5,961 bases of DNA from an uncultured Ruminococcus sp. (lineage in GTDB: Bacteria; Bacillota; Clostridia; Oscillospirales; Acutalibacteraceae): NCBI GenBank assembly GCA_902772755.1, contig CACYCD010000104.1, positions 1 to 5,961 on the forward strand, in the 5' to 3' direction. Made by a program: the position numbers and the translations under genes. This document shows, piece by piece, positions 1 to 5,917 of the stretch; the first letter of the stretch is position 1; each line of letters begins with the position of its first letter. Below the pieces are notes generated by a model. It saw only the letters and a list, made by a program, of their open reading frames with translations, made no database searches and was not told the origin of the DNA.

Positions 1-875
1 CCCACTCCGTGTCCTGTAGAGTGACCGAAACAGCCCTTATAGCCGTTTTCATAGATATAGTCACGGGCTATCCTGTCTATCTCCGAGCATTTCACACCGG
101 GCTTTACCGCCTGCATAGCTCTTGTGTGGGCGGTGAGAACTATGTCATAGATCTTTTTCATCTCTTCGGTAGAGTGTCCCACAGCATAAGTCCTTGTCAT
201 ATCACTGTGATATCCCTTGTAGACCGCACCTATGTCAAAGGTGAAGAAATCACCGTCCCTGACGATATCATCGGAGGGTACTCCGTGCGGAAGCGAGGTT
301 TTTTTGCCTGTTATCGTTATCAGGTCGAAGGACGAACATTCGGCACCAAGGCACTTCATTCTGTGTTCAAGCTCATTTGCAATAGATCTTTCAGTCACAC
401 CGGGTTTGAGCATCGGCAGAACGTCAAGCATGGCTTGTTCTGCTATCTGCTGTGCCGTTTGCAAAAGCTGTATCTCCGTACTGTCCTTTATCATTCTCTG
501 ATGCTCTACAGCTTGTGAGAGTTCATCACTGTCGGATACTTCGGTTTTCAGCTTTTCGGAAAAGGTCTTGAAATCCTGTACAGTCATCTTGTTGGTTTCG
601 ACAAGCAGTTCATCTGATTTTATCAGGCGGTCAAGTGATTCGTACAGTTTTTCATAAACCTCTGTTTCTGCGGAGCTTACGGTTTTCTGAGCAATTTCAC
701 CATAGCGAAAATCCACCAACAGAACTGCCCTCTGTCCGCTAATGCAGAGATATCCGTTGCTGTCCCACAGACCCGTATAGTAATAGATGTTTTTGTCGTC
801 CGTCAGCAACAGTGATTTCCCCGTGTTTTCGCTCAATTCAAAGAGCTTGGATATCCTCCTGCCGTAAACATCCAT
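1..875 (-). CDS. pepP: M24 Xaa-Pro aminopeptidase (aminopeptidase P-like), 3' end outside the window
   Basis: The first 291 residues of a family M24B peptidase are present; relatives are about 350-360 residues. Such enzymes remove an N-terminal residue preceding proline, using two metal ions, in the cytoplasm. Residues 1 to about 125 form a creatinase-type N-terminal domain (KSLLLTDDKNIYYYTG at 20-35, VDFRYGE at 54-60). The pita-bread catalytic domain follows: KPGVTERSIANELE (157-170), SLPHG with His197, the metal-binding FDIGA with Asp214 and YHSDMTRTYAVG with Asp225, and GHSTGHGVG with predicted ligand His289. The two glutamate ligands lie beyond the edge. The ATG at 875 overlaps the aroQ stop (TGATG) and has GGGAG 8 nt upstream. 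This matches Bacillus yqhS-yqhT, where efp follows. The choice between Xaa-Pro aminopeptidase and prolidase is from overall similarity and is less certain than the family. Confidence 0.93.
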   Translation of the reverse strand, partial: MDVYGRRISKLFELSENTGKSLLLTDDKNIYYYTGLWDSNGYLCISGQRAVLLVDFRYGEIAQKTVSSAETEVYEKLYESLDRLIKSDELLVETNKMTVQDFKTFSEKLKTEVSDSDELSQAVEHQRMIKDSTEIQLLQTAQQIAEQAMLDVLPMLKPGVTERSIANELEHRMKCLGAECSSFDLITITGKKTSLPHGVPSDDIVRDGDFFTFDIGAVYKGYHSDMTRTYAVGHSTEEMKKIYDIVLTAHTRAMQAVKPGVKCSEIDRIARDYIYENGYKGCFGHSTGHGV

Positions 876-1306
876 CAGATCAGCTCCCTGAATGCTTCTA
901 TGGCAAGCTGATAGCTGTATTTGCCGAATCCGCAGATAACTCCTACACACACATCGGAGATAACCGAATTGTGGCGGAAGAGGTCACGGCTTTGTACATT
1001 GGACATATGTACCTCCACCGTGGGTATCTGCTCCACTGCAGCTATTGCGTCGTGCAGTGAGTAGCTGTAATGCGTCAATGCACCGGGATTTATTATTATC
1101 CCGTCATACACTCCGAGGGCGGAATGTATTTTGTCGATCAGCTCACCCTCGTGATTTGACTGAAAAATATCGCAGTCAAAGCCGGCGGCAGCTGCCCATT
1201 CGGTGATATTTTGATCTATCATTTCGGCAGTATCCGTGCCGTATACTGCTTTTTCCCTAATTCCCACCATATTCATGTTGGGTCCCAGCAAAACAAGTAA
1301 CTTCAT
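875..1306 (-). CDS. aroQ: 3-dehydroquinate dehydratase, type II
   Basis: This 143-residue type II dehydroquinase converts 3-dehydroquinate to 3-dehydroshikimate in the shikimate pathway to aromatic amino acids. The family works as a dodecamer in the cytoplasm. The active-site set is complete by comparison with the M. tuberculosis enzyme: Asn10, Arg17 and the catalytic Tyr22 on the flexible lid, FQSNHEGELID (48-58), Asn73 in INPGA, His79 in THYS, Glu98 and His100 in VEVH, and Arg107 and Arg111 in SRDLFR. Small variations such as GPNMNMVG for GPNLNLLG and Gln105 where His is common leave the core intact. The ATG has CGGAG at 8-nt spacing. Its TGA shares one base with the ATG of the following peptidase (TGATG), so the two are translationally coupled. 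No other shikimate gene lies in the window. Confidence 0.97.
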   Translation of the reverse strand: MKLLVLLGPNMNMVGIREKAVYGTDTAEMIDQNITEWAAAAGFDCDIFQSNHEGELIDKIHSALGVYDGIIINPGALTHYSYSLHDAIAAVEQIPTVEVHMSNVQSRDLFRHNSVISDVCVGVICGFGKYSYQLAIEAFRELI

Positions 1307-1324
1307 ATATTCATCTCCGGATAG

Positions 1325-1353
1325 TAAAATGCGGACAGTTGGAAACTGTCCGC
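1325..1353 (-). terminator. Intrinsic terminator or attenuator after rpsU
   Basis: On the minus strand GCGGACAGTT-TCC-AACTGTCCGC (1353-1331) is a perfect 10-bp stem with a 3-nt loop, followed by ATTTTA. The stem is strong and G/C-rich, but the U-tract is only four bases, so termination may be incomplete. No T-rich tract follows it on the plus strand, so the minus orientation is preferred. The aroQ ribosome site lies just beyond, and no other promoter for aroQ is evident. Partial read-through from rpsU would therefore supply aroQ transcripts. Confidence 0.75.
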
Positions 1354-1357
1354 CGGT

Positions 1358-1380
1358 ATATAAGTAATGATTACTTATAT
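1358..1380 (-). repeat. Perfect A/T-rich inverted repeat spanning the rpsU stop codon
   Basis: ATATAAGTAA and its exact complement TTACTTATAT flank a 3-nt loop, a perfect 10-bp stem. The 5' arm in the mRNA contains the last rpsU codons (TAT AAG) and the TAA stop. The stem is A/T-rich and weak alone, and no U-tract follows it. It ends 4 nt before the G/C-rich hairpin. A role in protecting the rpsU 3' end or assisting termination is inference. Confidence 0.7.
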
Positions 1381-1547
1381 TTTCTTTTACGAGCTGCTTC
1401 AGATTTCTTTTTACGCTTTACTGACGGTTTCTCGTAAGCTTCTCTTTTGCGAACCTCAGCGATAACGCCGGCTCTGGCACACTGCTTCTTAAATCTTCTC
1501 AATGCACTTTCAAGAGATTCATTTTCTTTTAATCTTACTTCTGCCAC
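1371..1547 (-). CDS. rpsU: 30S ribosomal protein S21 (bS21), GTG start
   Basis: From the GTG at 1547 this encodes 58 residues, the standard bS21 length in Firmicutes. bS21 binds the 30S platform near the anti-Shine-Dalgarno end of 16S rRNA and influences initiation. The sequence has the family opening [19 protein letters not shown] (2-20), the conserved [20 protein letters not shown] block (23-42) and a very basic tail ([15 protein letters not shown]). It lies 132 nt after leuS behind its own consensus promoter and is followed by two hairpins. Here it neighbours leuS and aroQ rather than the yqeY gene it accompanies in Bacillus. A longer reading from an ATG at 1577 is unlikely for lack of a ribosome site. 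Confidence 0.96.
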   Translation of the reverse strand: MAEVRLKENESLESALRRFKKQCARAGVIAEVRKREAYEKPSVKRKKKSEAARKRKYK

Positions 1548-1553
1548 TATATT

Positions 1554-1560
1554 TCCCTCC
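1554..1560 (-). promoter_or_regulatory. Shine-Dalgarno of rpsU that fixes its GTG start
   Basis: GGAGGGA on the minus strand is followed by AATATA and GTG GCA GAA GTA. The GGAGG core is 8 nt from the GTG. An in-frame ATG at 1577 lacks any ribosome site and would add ten residues ([10 protein letters not shown]) not found in S21 proteins. Those ten codons include the Shine-Dalgarno itself, which is strong evidence for the GTG. Confidence 0.88.
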
Positions 1561-1580
1561 CATCTGCCACTTGGCATGGG
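1559..1580 (-). promoter_or_regulatory. Leader hairpin overlapping the rpsU ribosome-binding site
   Basis: In the rpsU leader RNA, CCCAUGCC pairs with GGCAGAUGGG: CCCA with UGGG, one U-A pair and GCC with GGC, leaving a 2-nt bulge and a four-base loop. The 3' arm contributes the first two G residues of the GGAGGGA Shine-Dalgarno, so folding could partly mask ribosome binding. It is short and could be chance. Autoregulation by S21 or a temperature- or antisense-like role is inference only. Confidence 0.45.
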
Positions 1581-1604
1581 TATTGTTTGCTTGTCGCAAA
1601 AAAG

Positions 1605-1634
1605 ATTATACTACATAATCCTATTACTTGTCAA
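1605..1634 (-). promoter_or_regulatory. Consensus sigma-A promoter for rpsU
   Basis: On the minus strand a perfect -35 hexamer TTGACA (1634-1629) and a perfect -10 hexamer TATAAT (1610-1605) are separated by 18 nt, one more than the optimum. Upstream of the -35 the sequence is A/T-rich (1635-1680), resembling an UP-like context. Transcription would start near 1598, giving a leader of about 50 nt before the rpsU GTG. Both hexamers match consensus exactly, so rpsU probably has its own strong promoter in addition to any read-through from leuS. I see no convincing intrinsic terminator between the leuS stop and this promoter. Confidence 0.88.
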
Positions 1635-1679
1635 GGAAAATATAGAATTTTACCAGAAGATTGTTAGATTAAGTTTTAT

Positions 1680-4094
1680 TCAGGGTTTTACAACGATATT
1701 AACCAGTCTGCCCTTGACGTAGATCTCCTTGATGATGTTCATATTTTCAAGGGATTTTTTCACATTGCTGTCATTTTTTGCAATTTCAATGGCAGTTGAC
1801 TGATCGGCATCGGCAGGGATCATAAGCTTTGCACGTATTTTGCCGTTGACCTGAACTGCGATCTCGATCTCGTTTTCCTTACACTTCGACTCATCATAAA
1901 CAGGCCAGCTCTGCTCTGCGATAATGCCTTCGCCCAATTGCATGGTACTCCACACCTCTTCCGTGATGTGCGGTGCAAATGGGTTCATTAAAATCGAAAA
2001 GATCGCATACTCCTTTTTGTTGATGCTGCCTGCCTCTGTGATATCGTTCATAAGTGCCATAAGTGCTGCAATGGCGGTGTTGAACTTGATGTTCTCGATA
2101 TCCTCACCGACTTTTTTGATGGTCCTGTGGAAGGCGGATTCAAGCTCGGGACGAATGGTGTTGCCCTCAATGAGCTTAGTCTGAAGATTGAAATATCTTT
2201 CAACAAATCTGCGACAGCCCCTGATGCTTGCCTCATTCCACGGAGCGGCTTTTTCAAAATCGCCTATGAACATCTCATACAAACGCATGGTGTCCGCACC
2301 GTACTGCTCAACTATATCATCGGGATTTACGACATTGCCCCTTGATTTGCTCATTTTTCCGCCGTCACTGCCGAGTATCATTCCGTGGCTGGTACGCTTT
2401 GCATACGGCTCGGGAGTGGGAACAACGCCGATGTCATAGAGGAACTTGTGCCAGAAACGGCTGTAGAGCAAGTGCAGGGTGGTATGCTCCATACCGCCGT
2501 TGTACCAGTCAACGGGCGACCAGTATTCGAGAGCTTCCTTACCGGCAAGTGCTGTGTCGTTGTGGGGATCCATATATCTCAAAAAGTACCATGATGAACC
2601 TGCCCACTGTGGCATTGTATCGGTTTCTCTGTGAGCTTTTCCTCCGCAGTGCGGACAAGTCGTTTCCACCCAGTCGGTCATTTTTGAAAGCGGAGATTCG
2701 CCCGTGTCGGTAGGCTCGTAGGAATCTACCATAGGGAGCTTCAGCGGAAGCTCGCTCTCGGGAATCGGAACATATCCGCACTTGTCACAGTGTACAATCG
2801 GTATAGGCTCTCCCCAGTATCTCTGACGGGAGAACACCCAGTCACGGAGCTTGAAGTTGGTTTTTGCCGTACCTACACCGTTTTCAGTGAGCCACCCTAT
2901 CATTTTTTTCTTAGCGTCCTCAACAGACAAACCGCTGATAAAGCCCGAATTGACAAGCACACCTGTTGCACAGTCGGTGAAGGCTTCTTTTTGGACGTCC
3001 TCTCCACCCTTGACTACCTCAATTATCGGGAGGTCAAACTTCTTTGCAAACTCCCAGTCACGGGTATCATGGGCAGGAACTGCCATAATAGCACCTGTTC
3101 CGTAGGAAATAAGCACATAGTCGGAAACAAATATCGGTATCTCGGTATTATTTACAGGATTGATGGCTTTTACACCGTCAAGCATAACACCGGTCTTGTC
3201 CTTGGCAAGCTCGGTACGCTCAAAATCAGACTTTTTGGAAGCCTCGTTCTGATATGCCCTTACCTCGTCGATATTCTTTATCCTGCTGCTCCACTTTTCA
3301 ATGCAGGGGTGCTCGGGCGAGATGACCATATATGTTGCACCAAAGAGTGTATCACATCTTGTGGTGTAGATCTTGAGAATATCGCCCTCTGTGGTCTTGA
3401 AATCCACCTCGGCACCCATGGATTTGCCTATCCAGTTTATCTGCTGTGCCTTGACTCTGGGCGGATAATCAACTAAATCAAGGTCGGATATGAGCCTGTC
3501 GGCATACTCGGTTATTTTGAGCATCCACTGGGATTTTACCCTTCTGACTACTTCGCTTCCGCAGCGTTCGCATACTCCGTTTACGACTTCTTCATTTGCA
3601 AGCACGCATTTGCAGGAGGTACACCAGTTTACAGCCATTTCTTTTTTGTAGGCAAGACCCTTTTTGAAGAGCTGTAAAAATATCCACTGTGTCCATTTGT
3701 AGTAGTCGGGGTCGGTGGTGTTTATCTCACGGCTCCAGTCAAAGGAAATGCCGAGGGACTGTATCTGTTTTTTGAACCTTGCCACATTCTTCTTTGTGAC
3801 CTCTTCGGGGTGGATATGATTTTTGATGGCGTAGTTCTCTGTGGGCAAGCCGAATGCGTCCCAGCCGATGGGATAAAGCACATTATATCCCTGCAAACGC
3901 TTTTTTCTTGAAACAACGTCAAGAGCGGTGTAGGGTCTGGGGTGACCTACGTGAAGACCCTGACCCGAGGGATAGGGGAACTCTATGAGAGCGTAGAATT
4001 TTTCTTTATCAGAATTTTCTTCTGCGTGAAAGCAACCCTTTTCTTCCCAGATTTTTTGCCATTTTGCTTCTACTTCTTTGTGATCGTACTTCAA
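1680..4094 (-). CDS. leuS: Leucyl-tRNA synthetase (LeuRS), TTG start
   Basis: This full-length 804-residue class I synthetase charges tRNA-Leu with leucine using ATP. The HIGH motif is HVGH (48-51), with the clostridial-looking continuation HPRPYTALD, and the KMSKS loop is exact at 580-584. A zinc-type module shows Cys158/161 and Cys175/178, and a second cysteine set lies at 436/439 and 480/483. The CP1 editing domain (about 225-415) holds [11 protein letters not shown] (244-254) and [10 protein letters not shown] (341-350), whose Asp346 matches the editing Asp345 of E. coli LeuRS. The [11 protein letters not shown] block (497-507), an anticodon-binding helical region (about 620-735) and a C-terminal domain with [11 protein letters not shown] (748-758) complete the enzyme. 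The start codon is TTG, supported by GGAGG 6 nt upstream and by the family-typical N-terminus [12 protein letters not shown]. No T-box leader fits in the 12-nt gap after rsfS, so expression probably depends on the operon promoter. Confidence 0.98.
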   Translation of the reverse strand: MKYDHKEVEAKWQKIWEEKGCFHAEENSDKEKFYALIEFPYPSGQGLHVGHPRPYTALDVVSRKKRLQGYNVLYPIGWDAFGLPTENYAIKNHIHPEEVTKKNVARFKKQIQSLGISFDWSREINTTDPDYYKWTQWIFLQLFKKGLAYKKEMAVNWCTSCKCVLANEEVVNGVCERCGSEVVRRVKSQWMLKITEYADRLISDLDLVDYPPRVKAQQINWIGKSMGAEVDFKTTEGDILKIYTTRCDTLFGATYMVISPEHPCIEKWSSRIKNIDEVRAYQNEASKKSDFERTELAKDKTGVMLDGVKAINPVNNTEIPIFVSDYVLISYGTGAIMAVPAHDTRDWEFAKKFDLPIIEVVKGGEDVQKEAFTDCATGVLVNSGFISGLSVEDAKKKMIGWLTENGVGTAKTNFKLRDWVFSRQRYWGEPIPIVHCDKCGYVPIPESELPLKLPMVDSYEPTDTGESPLSKMTDWVETTCPHCGGKAHRETDTMPQWAGSSWYFLRYMDPHNDTALAGKEALEYWSPVDWYNGGMEHTTLHLLYSRFWHKFLYDIGVVPTPEPYAKRTSHGMILGSDGGKMSKSRGNVVNPDDIVEQYGADTMRLYEMFIGDFEKAAPWNEASIRGCRRFVERYFNLQTKLIEGNTIRPELESAFHRTIKKVGEDIENIKFNTAIAALMALMNDITEAGSINKKEYAIFSILMNPFAPHITEEVWSTMQLGEGIIAEQSWPVYDESKCKENEIEIAVQVNGKIRAKLMIPADADQSTAIEIAKNDSNVKKSLENMNIIKEIYVKGRLVNIVVKP

Positions 4095-4100
4095 TTTTGT

Positions 4101-4105
4101 CCTCC
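4101..4105 (-). promoter_or_regulatory. Shine-Dalgarno of leuS that fixes its TTG start
   Basis: On the minus strand GGAGG is followed by ACAAAA (6 nt) and then TTG AAG TAC GAT. No ATG or GTG lies close enough to compete, and the resulting protein begins exactly where LeuRS proteins normally begin. The TTG is therefore the start. TTG initiation usually lowers translation relative to ATG, which the strong ribosome site may offset. Confidence 0.85.
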
Positions 4106-4106
4106 G

Positions 4107-4457
4107 TTATTCAATGTTCTCAAATTCAACGGGTTCTCCGTCCTCCCACAATCTCTCAAGATTGTAGTATTTTCTGGATTCATCGTCAAAAATGTGAACT
4201 AAAATATCAATATAATCCATCAATATCCAGCTGTTGCCACGGTAGCCCTCGATGTGGCTTACGGTATAGCCTGCCTCATCGAGCTTGTACTCGACCTCAT
4301 CAGCCAAGGCTTTTACGTGAGTTGAGCTTGTACCTGTTGCTATGACCATATAGTCGGCAAGCACGGATACATCTGAAATCCTTATCACCTGAATATCAAG
4401 AGCCTTTTTGCCTGCAAGGGCTTTGGCTATCAGGCGAGCCTGATCTATAGTTTCCAT
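4107..4457 (-). CDS. rsfS: RsfS/RsfA ribosomal silencing factor (Iojap family)
   Basis: This 116-residue protein has the usual length and sequence of the DUF143/Iojap family. RsfS binds ribosomal protein L14 on the 50S subunit and blocks 30S joining, lowering translation during starvation. Recognisable segments are the opening helix (IDQARLIAKAL), ALDIQVIRISDVSVLADYMVIATGTSSTHV (residues 19-48, the first strands and core), the EGYRGNSWILMDYIDILVHIF segment (69-89), whose G-x-x-W-I-L-x-D-Y core is diagnostic, and RKYYNLERLWEDG (94-106). The ATG has an AAGGA site 8-10 nt upstream, overlapping the yqeK 3' end, with only 2 nt between the genes. leuS starts 12 nt after its stop. Operon placement with yhbY and yqeK matches the Bacillus yqeI-yqeK-yqeL order. 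Confidence 0.96.
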   Translation of the reverse strand: METIDQARLIAKALAGKKALDIQVIRISDVSVLADYMVIATGTSSTHVKALADEVEYKLDEAGYTVSHIEGYRGNSWILMDYIDILVHIFDDESRKYYNLERLWEDGEPVEFENIE

Positions 4458-4459
4458 AA

Positions 4460-5026
4460 TTATCTTCCTTCTAAAATCAATTCATTGTAGCAGGCTATTG
4501 CATTGGGGTGGATAGCCATTGAACGGCTTGCAAGGTCTTTTATGGTGAACTGTAAACCGTAGAGCATAGCCTCGTCAAGATCTCTCAGTGCCTTTTCACG
4601 CATAATATCAACGTCACGATAATCTCTTTCCTCGCCTGTGAAGTCGGCTACAAATATGACCTTTTCAAGCAGCGACATACCTGCCCTACCCGTGGTGTGA
4701 TAGCGTATTGCGTTAAAGATATCCTCATCATCGATTTTAAGAACATCTCTGACGTACACTGCACCCGATACGGAGTGCCACAGCTTTGTACCGCATCTTT
4801 CCACTTCGTTTAAAACTATTCCGCCGTTGTTCATCAGGGCAAGCTGTTCCTCGGGTGGCGTTTCCTTGGTAACATCGTGAAGTATGCCTGCGACTACTGC
4901 CTTGTCCGCATCACAGCCGAACTTCTCTGCAAGGAGCTTTGCCTGCTTTGCAACATTGACGCTGTGTATATAACGTCTTTCCCCCATACGCTGACTTATG
5001 AGCTGCTTGTAATCCTCGTAATTCAT
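4460..5026 (-). CDS. yqeK: YqeK-type HD-domain Ap4A hydrolase
   Basis: This 188-residue HD-superfamily metal-dependent phosphohydrolase belongs to the YqeK family. Bacillus and Staphylococcus members symmetrically hydrolyse diadenosine tetraphosphate to two ADP, controlling a stress nucleotide. Metal-ligand candidates visible here are His21 (RYIHS), the His50-Asp51 pair (GILHDVTK), His84 (LWHS), His110 (YHTTGR) and Asp128 (VADF), which together form the complete YqeK pattern. The HTTGRAGMS segment (110-118) and ADFTGEERDY (127-136) are typical of this family rather than of generic HD proteins. The ATG start overlaps the yhbY stop (ATGA) and has AAAGGTG upstream. Only 2 nt separate its stop from rsfS. 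No NadD domain is fused to it, although many genomes place nadD immediately before it. Confidence 0.95.
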   Translation of the reverse strand: MNYEDYKQLISQRMGERRYIHSVNVAKQAKLLAEKFGCDADKAVVAGILHDVTKETPPEEQLALMNNGGIVLNEVERCGTKLWHSVSGAVYVRDVLKIDDEDIFNAIRYHTTGRAGMSLLEKVIFVADFTGEERDYRDVDIMREKALRDLDEAMLYGLQFTIKDLASRSMAIHPNAIACYNELILEGR

Positions 5027-5328
5027 CTTTTTTTCACCTTTGGCAGTTTTATCTGCGGTTCATCGGGGTTTTCTCTGTAGAGTACAAATTTTGAGCCTAT
5101 CACCTGTACTACCTCGGTTTTCAGTATTTCCGAAAGCTGTACGGCAGCTTCTCTTGAAGAAAGCGGTGCGTTTTCCAAGGTTTTTCCCTTGATAAGCTCT
5201 CTTGCGGTGAGTGCATCGTCCGCCTGCTTTATGACCTGCTCTGTTATTCCGCCCTTGCCGATGTACAGTATAGTTTCAATGGGATTTGCAAGACCCCTAA
5301 GATATGCCCTTTGTTTACCTGTTATCAT
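5023..5328 (-). CDS. yhbY: YhbY-family CRM-domain RNA-binding protein (ribosome assembly)
   Basis: This 101-residue protein is a single CRM (YhbY) domain. The family folds into a small alpha/beta domain that binds rRNA and associates with pre-50S particles in E. coli; in Bacillus the orthologue is YqeI. Visible features are the opening ITGKQRAYLRGLA (2-14), the CRM GxxG-type loop IGKGGIT (23-29), a central helix (ADDALTARELIKGK, 36-49) and the conserved end VQVIGSKFVLYR (74-85). A basic tail, KLPKVKKR, closes the protein. The ATG start is preceded by AGAGG at 5-nt spacing inside the 3' end of rdgB, which it overlaps by 14 nt. Its TGA stop overlaps the yqeK start (ATGA). In Bacillus nadD follows this gene; here yqeK follows directly. 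Confidence 0.95.
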   Translation of the reverse strand: MITGKQRAYLRGLANPIETILYIGKGGITEQVIKQADDALTARELIKGKTLENAPLSSREAAVQLSEILKTEVVQVIGSKFVLYRENPDEPQIKLPKVKKR

Positions 5329-5917
5329 TTTTACCTCTCAGTGCTGCTTCAAGTTTTTCAAGAGCCTTACCCCTGTGGCTGACTGCATCCTTTTCCTCTG
5401 CGGTCAGCTCGGCAAAGGTCTTTCCGCTTTGGGAAATAAACACGGGATCGTAGCCAAAGCCGGAGCTTCCCCTTGGTTCAAAGCCTATCCTGCCCTCGCT
5501 TGTACCCTCGACCTTTATCATACTGCCGTCCTCCAGCACACAGCAAATGCTGGAAACAAATCGGGCAGTCCGCTTTTCTGCCGGTACGTCCTTAAGCTCA
5601 CCGAGGAGCTTTGTGTATCTGTCTGCATCTGTCGCATTCTCACCTGCATAGCGTGCGGAATAAACACCCGGTCTGCCGTCCAGTGCATCGACCATCAGCC
5701 CCGAATCATCAGCCACCGTAGGCAAGCCCGATTTTTTGAAGCCTGCCACAGCTTTTAGCTCTGCATTTTCCGCAAAGGTAGTGCCTGTTTCTTCAACATC
5801 GCCCAGATCTATGCCCAGGTCTTTTGCACGGAAGGCATTTATTCCCAGGGGATTTAATATTCTGTTTATCTCCTCGACCTTGTGAGCGTTGTTGGAGGCT
5901 ATCAAAAACTTCCTCAT
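5315..5917 (-). CDS. rdgB: RdgB/HAM1 (ITPase-like) non-canonical purine NTP pyrophosphatase
   Basis: This 200-residue protein has the normal length and full motif set of the cytoplasmic RdgB/HAM1 family. That family hydrolyses dITP, XTP and ITP to the monophosphate plus pyrophosphate, keeping deaminated purines out of DNA and RNA. Visible motifs are the N-terminal nucleotide-binding SNNAHK (8-13), EETGTTFAENA (42-52), the metal-binding ADDSGL with Asp70/Asp71 (69-74), PGVYSARYAG (83-92), GFGYDPVF (153-160) and SHRGKAL (180-186). The ATG start overlaps the stop of the preceding gene (ATGA), and an AAAGGA ribosome site sits 9 nt upstream. Its 3' end overlaps yhbY by 14 nt, implying co-transcription and coupled translation. 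The family assignment is very secure; substrate range is inferred from the family. Confidence 0.97.
   Translation of the reverse strand: MRKFLIASNNAHKVEEINRILNPLGINAFRAKDLGIDLGDVEETGTTFAENAELKAVAGFKKSGLPTVADDSGLMVDALDGRPGVYSARYAGENATDADRYTKLLGELKDVPAEKRTARFVSSICCVLEDGSMIKVEGTSEGRIGFEPRGSSGFGYDPVFISQSGKTFAELTAEEKDAVSHRGKALEKLEAALRGKNDNR

Noticed and set aside
9..518. Plus-strand open frame of about 169 codons
   Set aside because: It is antisense to the M24 peptidase, whose catalytic motifs are intact on the minus strand, and its translation resembles no family I know.
875..1306. Possible loss of function in AroQ from variant motifs (GPNMNMVG, Gln105, Asn113)
   Set aside because: All catalytic and substrate-binding residues (Arg17, Tyr22, Asn73, His79, Glu98, His100, Arg107, Arg111) are present, so these look like ordinary lineage variation.
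1548..1577. Ten-residue N-terminal extension of S21 from an in-frame ATG at 1577
   Set aside because: The ATG lies inside the leader hairpin without a ribosome site, and the extension would translate the real Shine-Dalgarno; the GTG at 1547 gives the exact standard 58-residue length.
1635..1679. Possible intrinsic terminator directly after leuS
   Set aside because: The stretch is A/T-rich but I could not find a stable stem followed by a U-tract, so no terminator is called.
2790..3476. Long open frame on the plus strand opposite leuS (about 228 codons)
   Set aside because: It lies entirely antisense to well-conserved leuS coding sequence, has low-complexity cysteine- and tyrosine-rich translation with no recognisable domain, and is best explained as a codon-bias shadow.
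5189..5758. Plus-strand open frame of about 189 codons
   Set aside because: It is antisense to rdgB and yhbY, both of which show complete family motifs, so it is a shadow frame.
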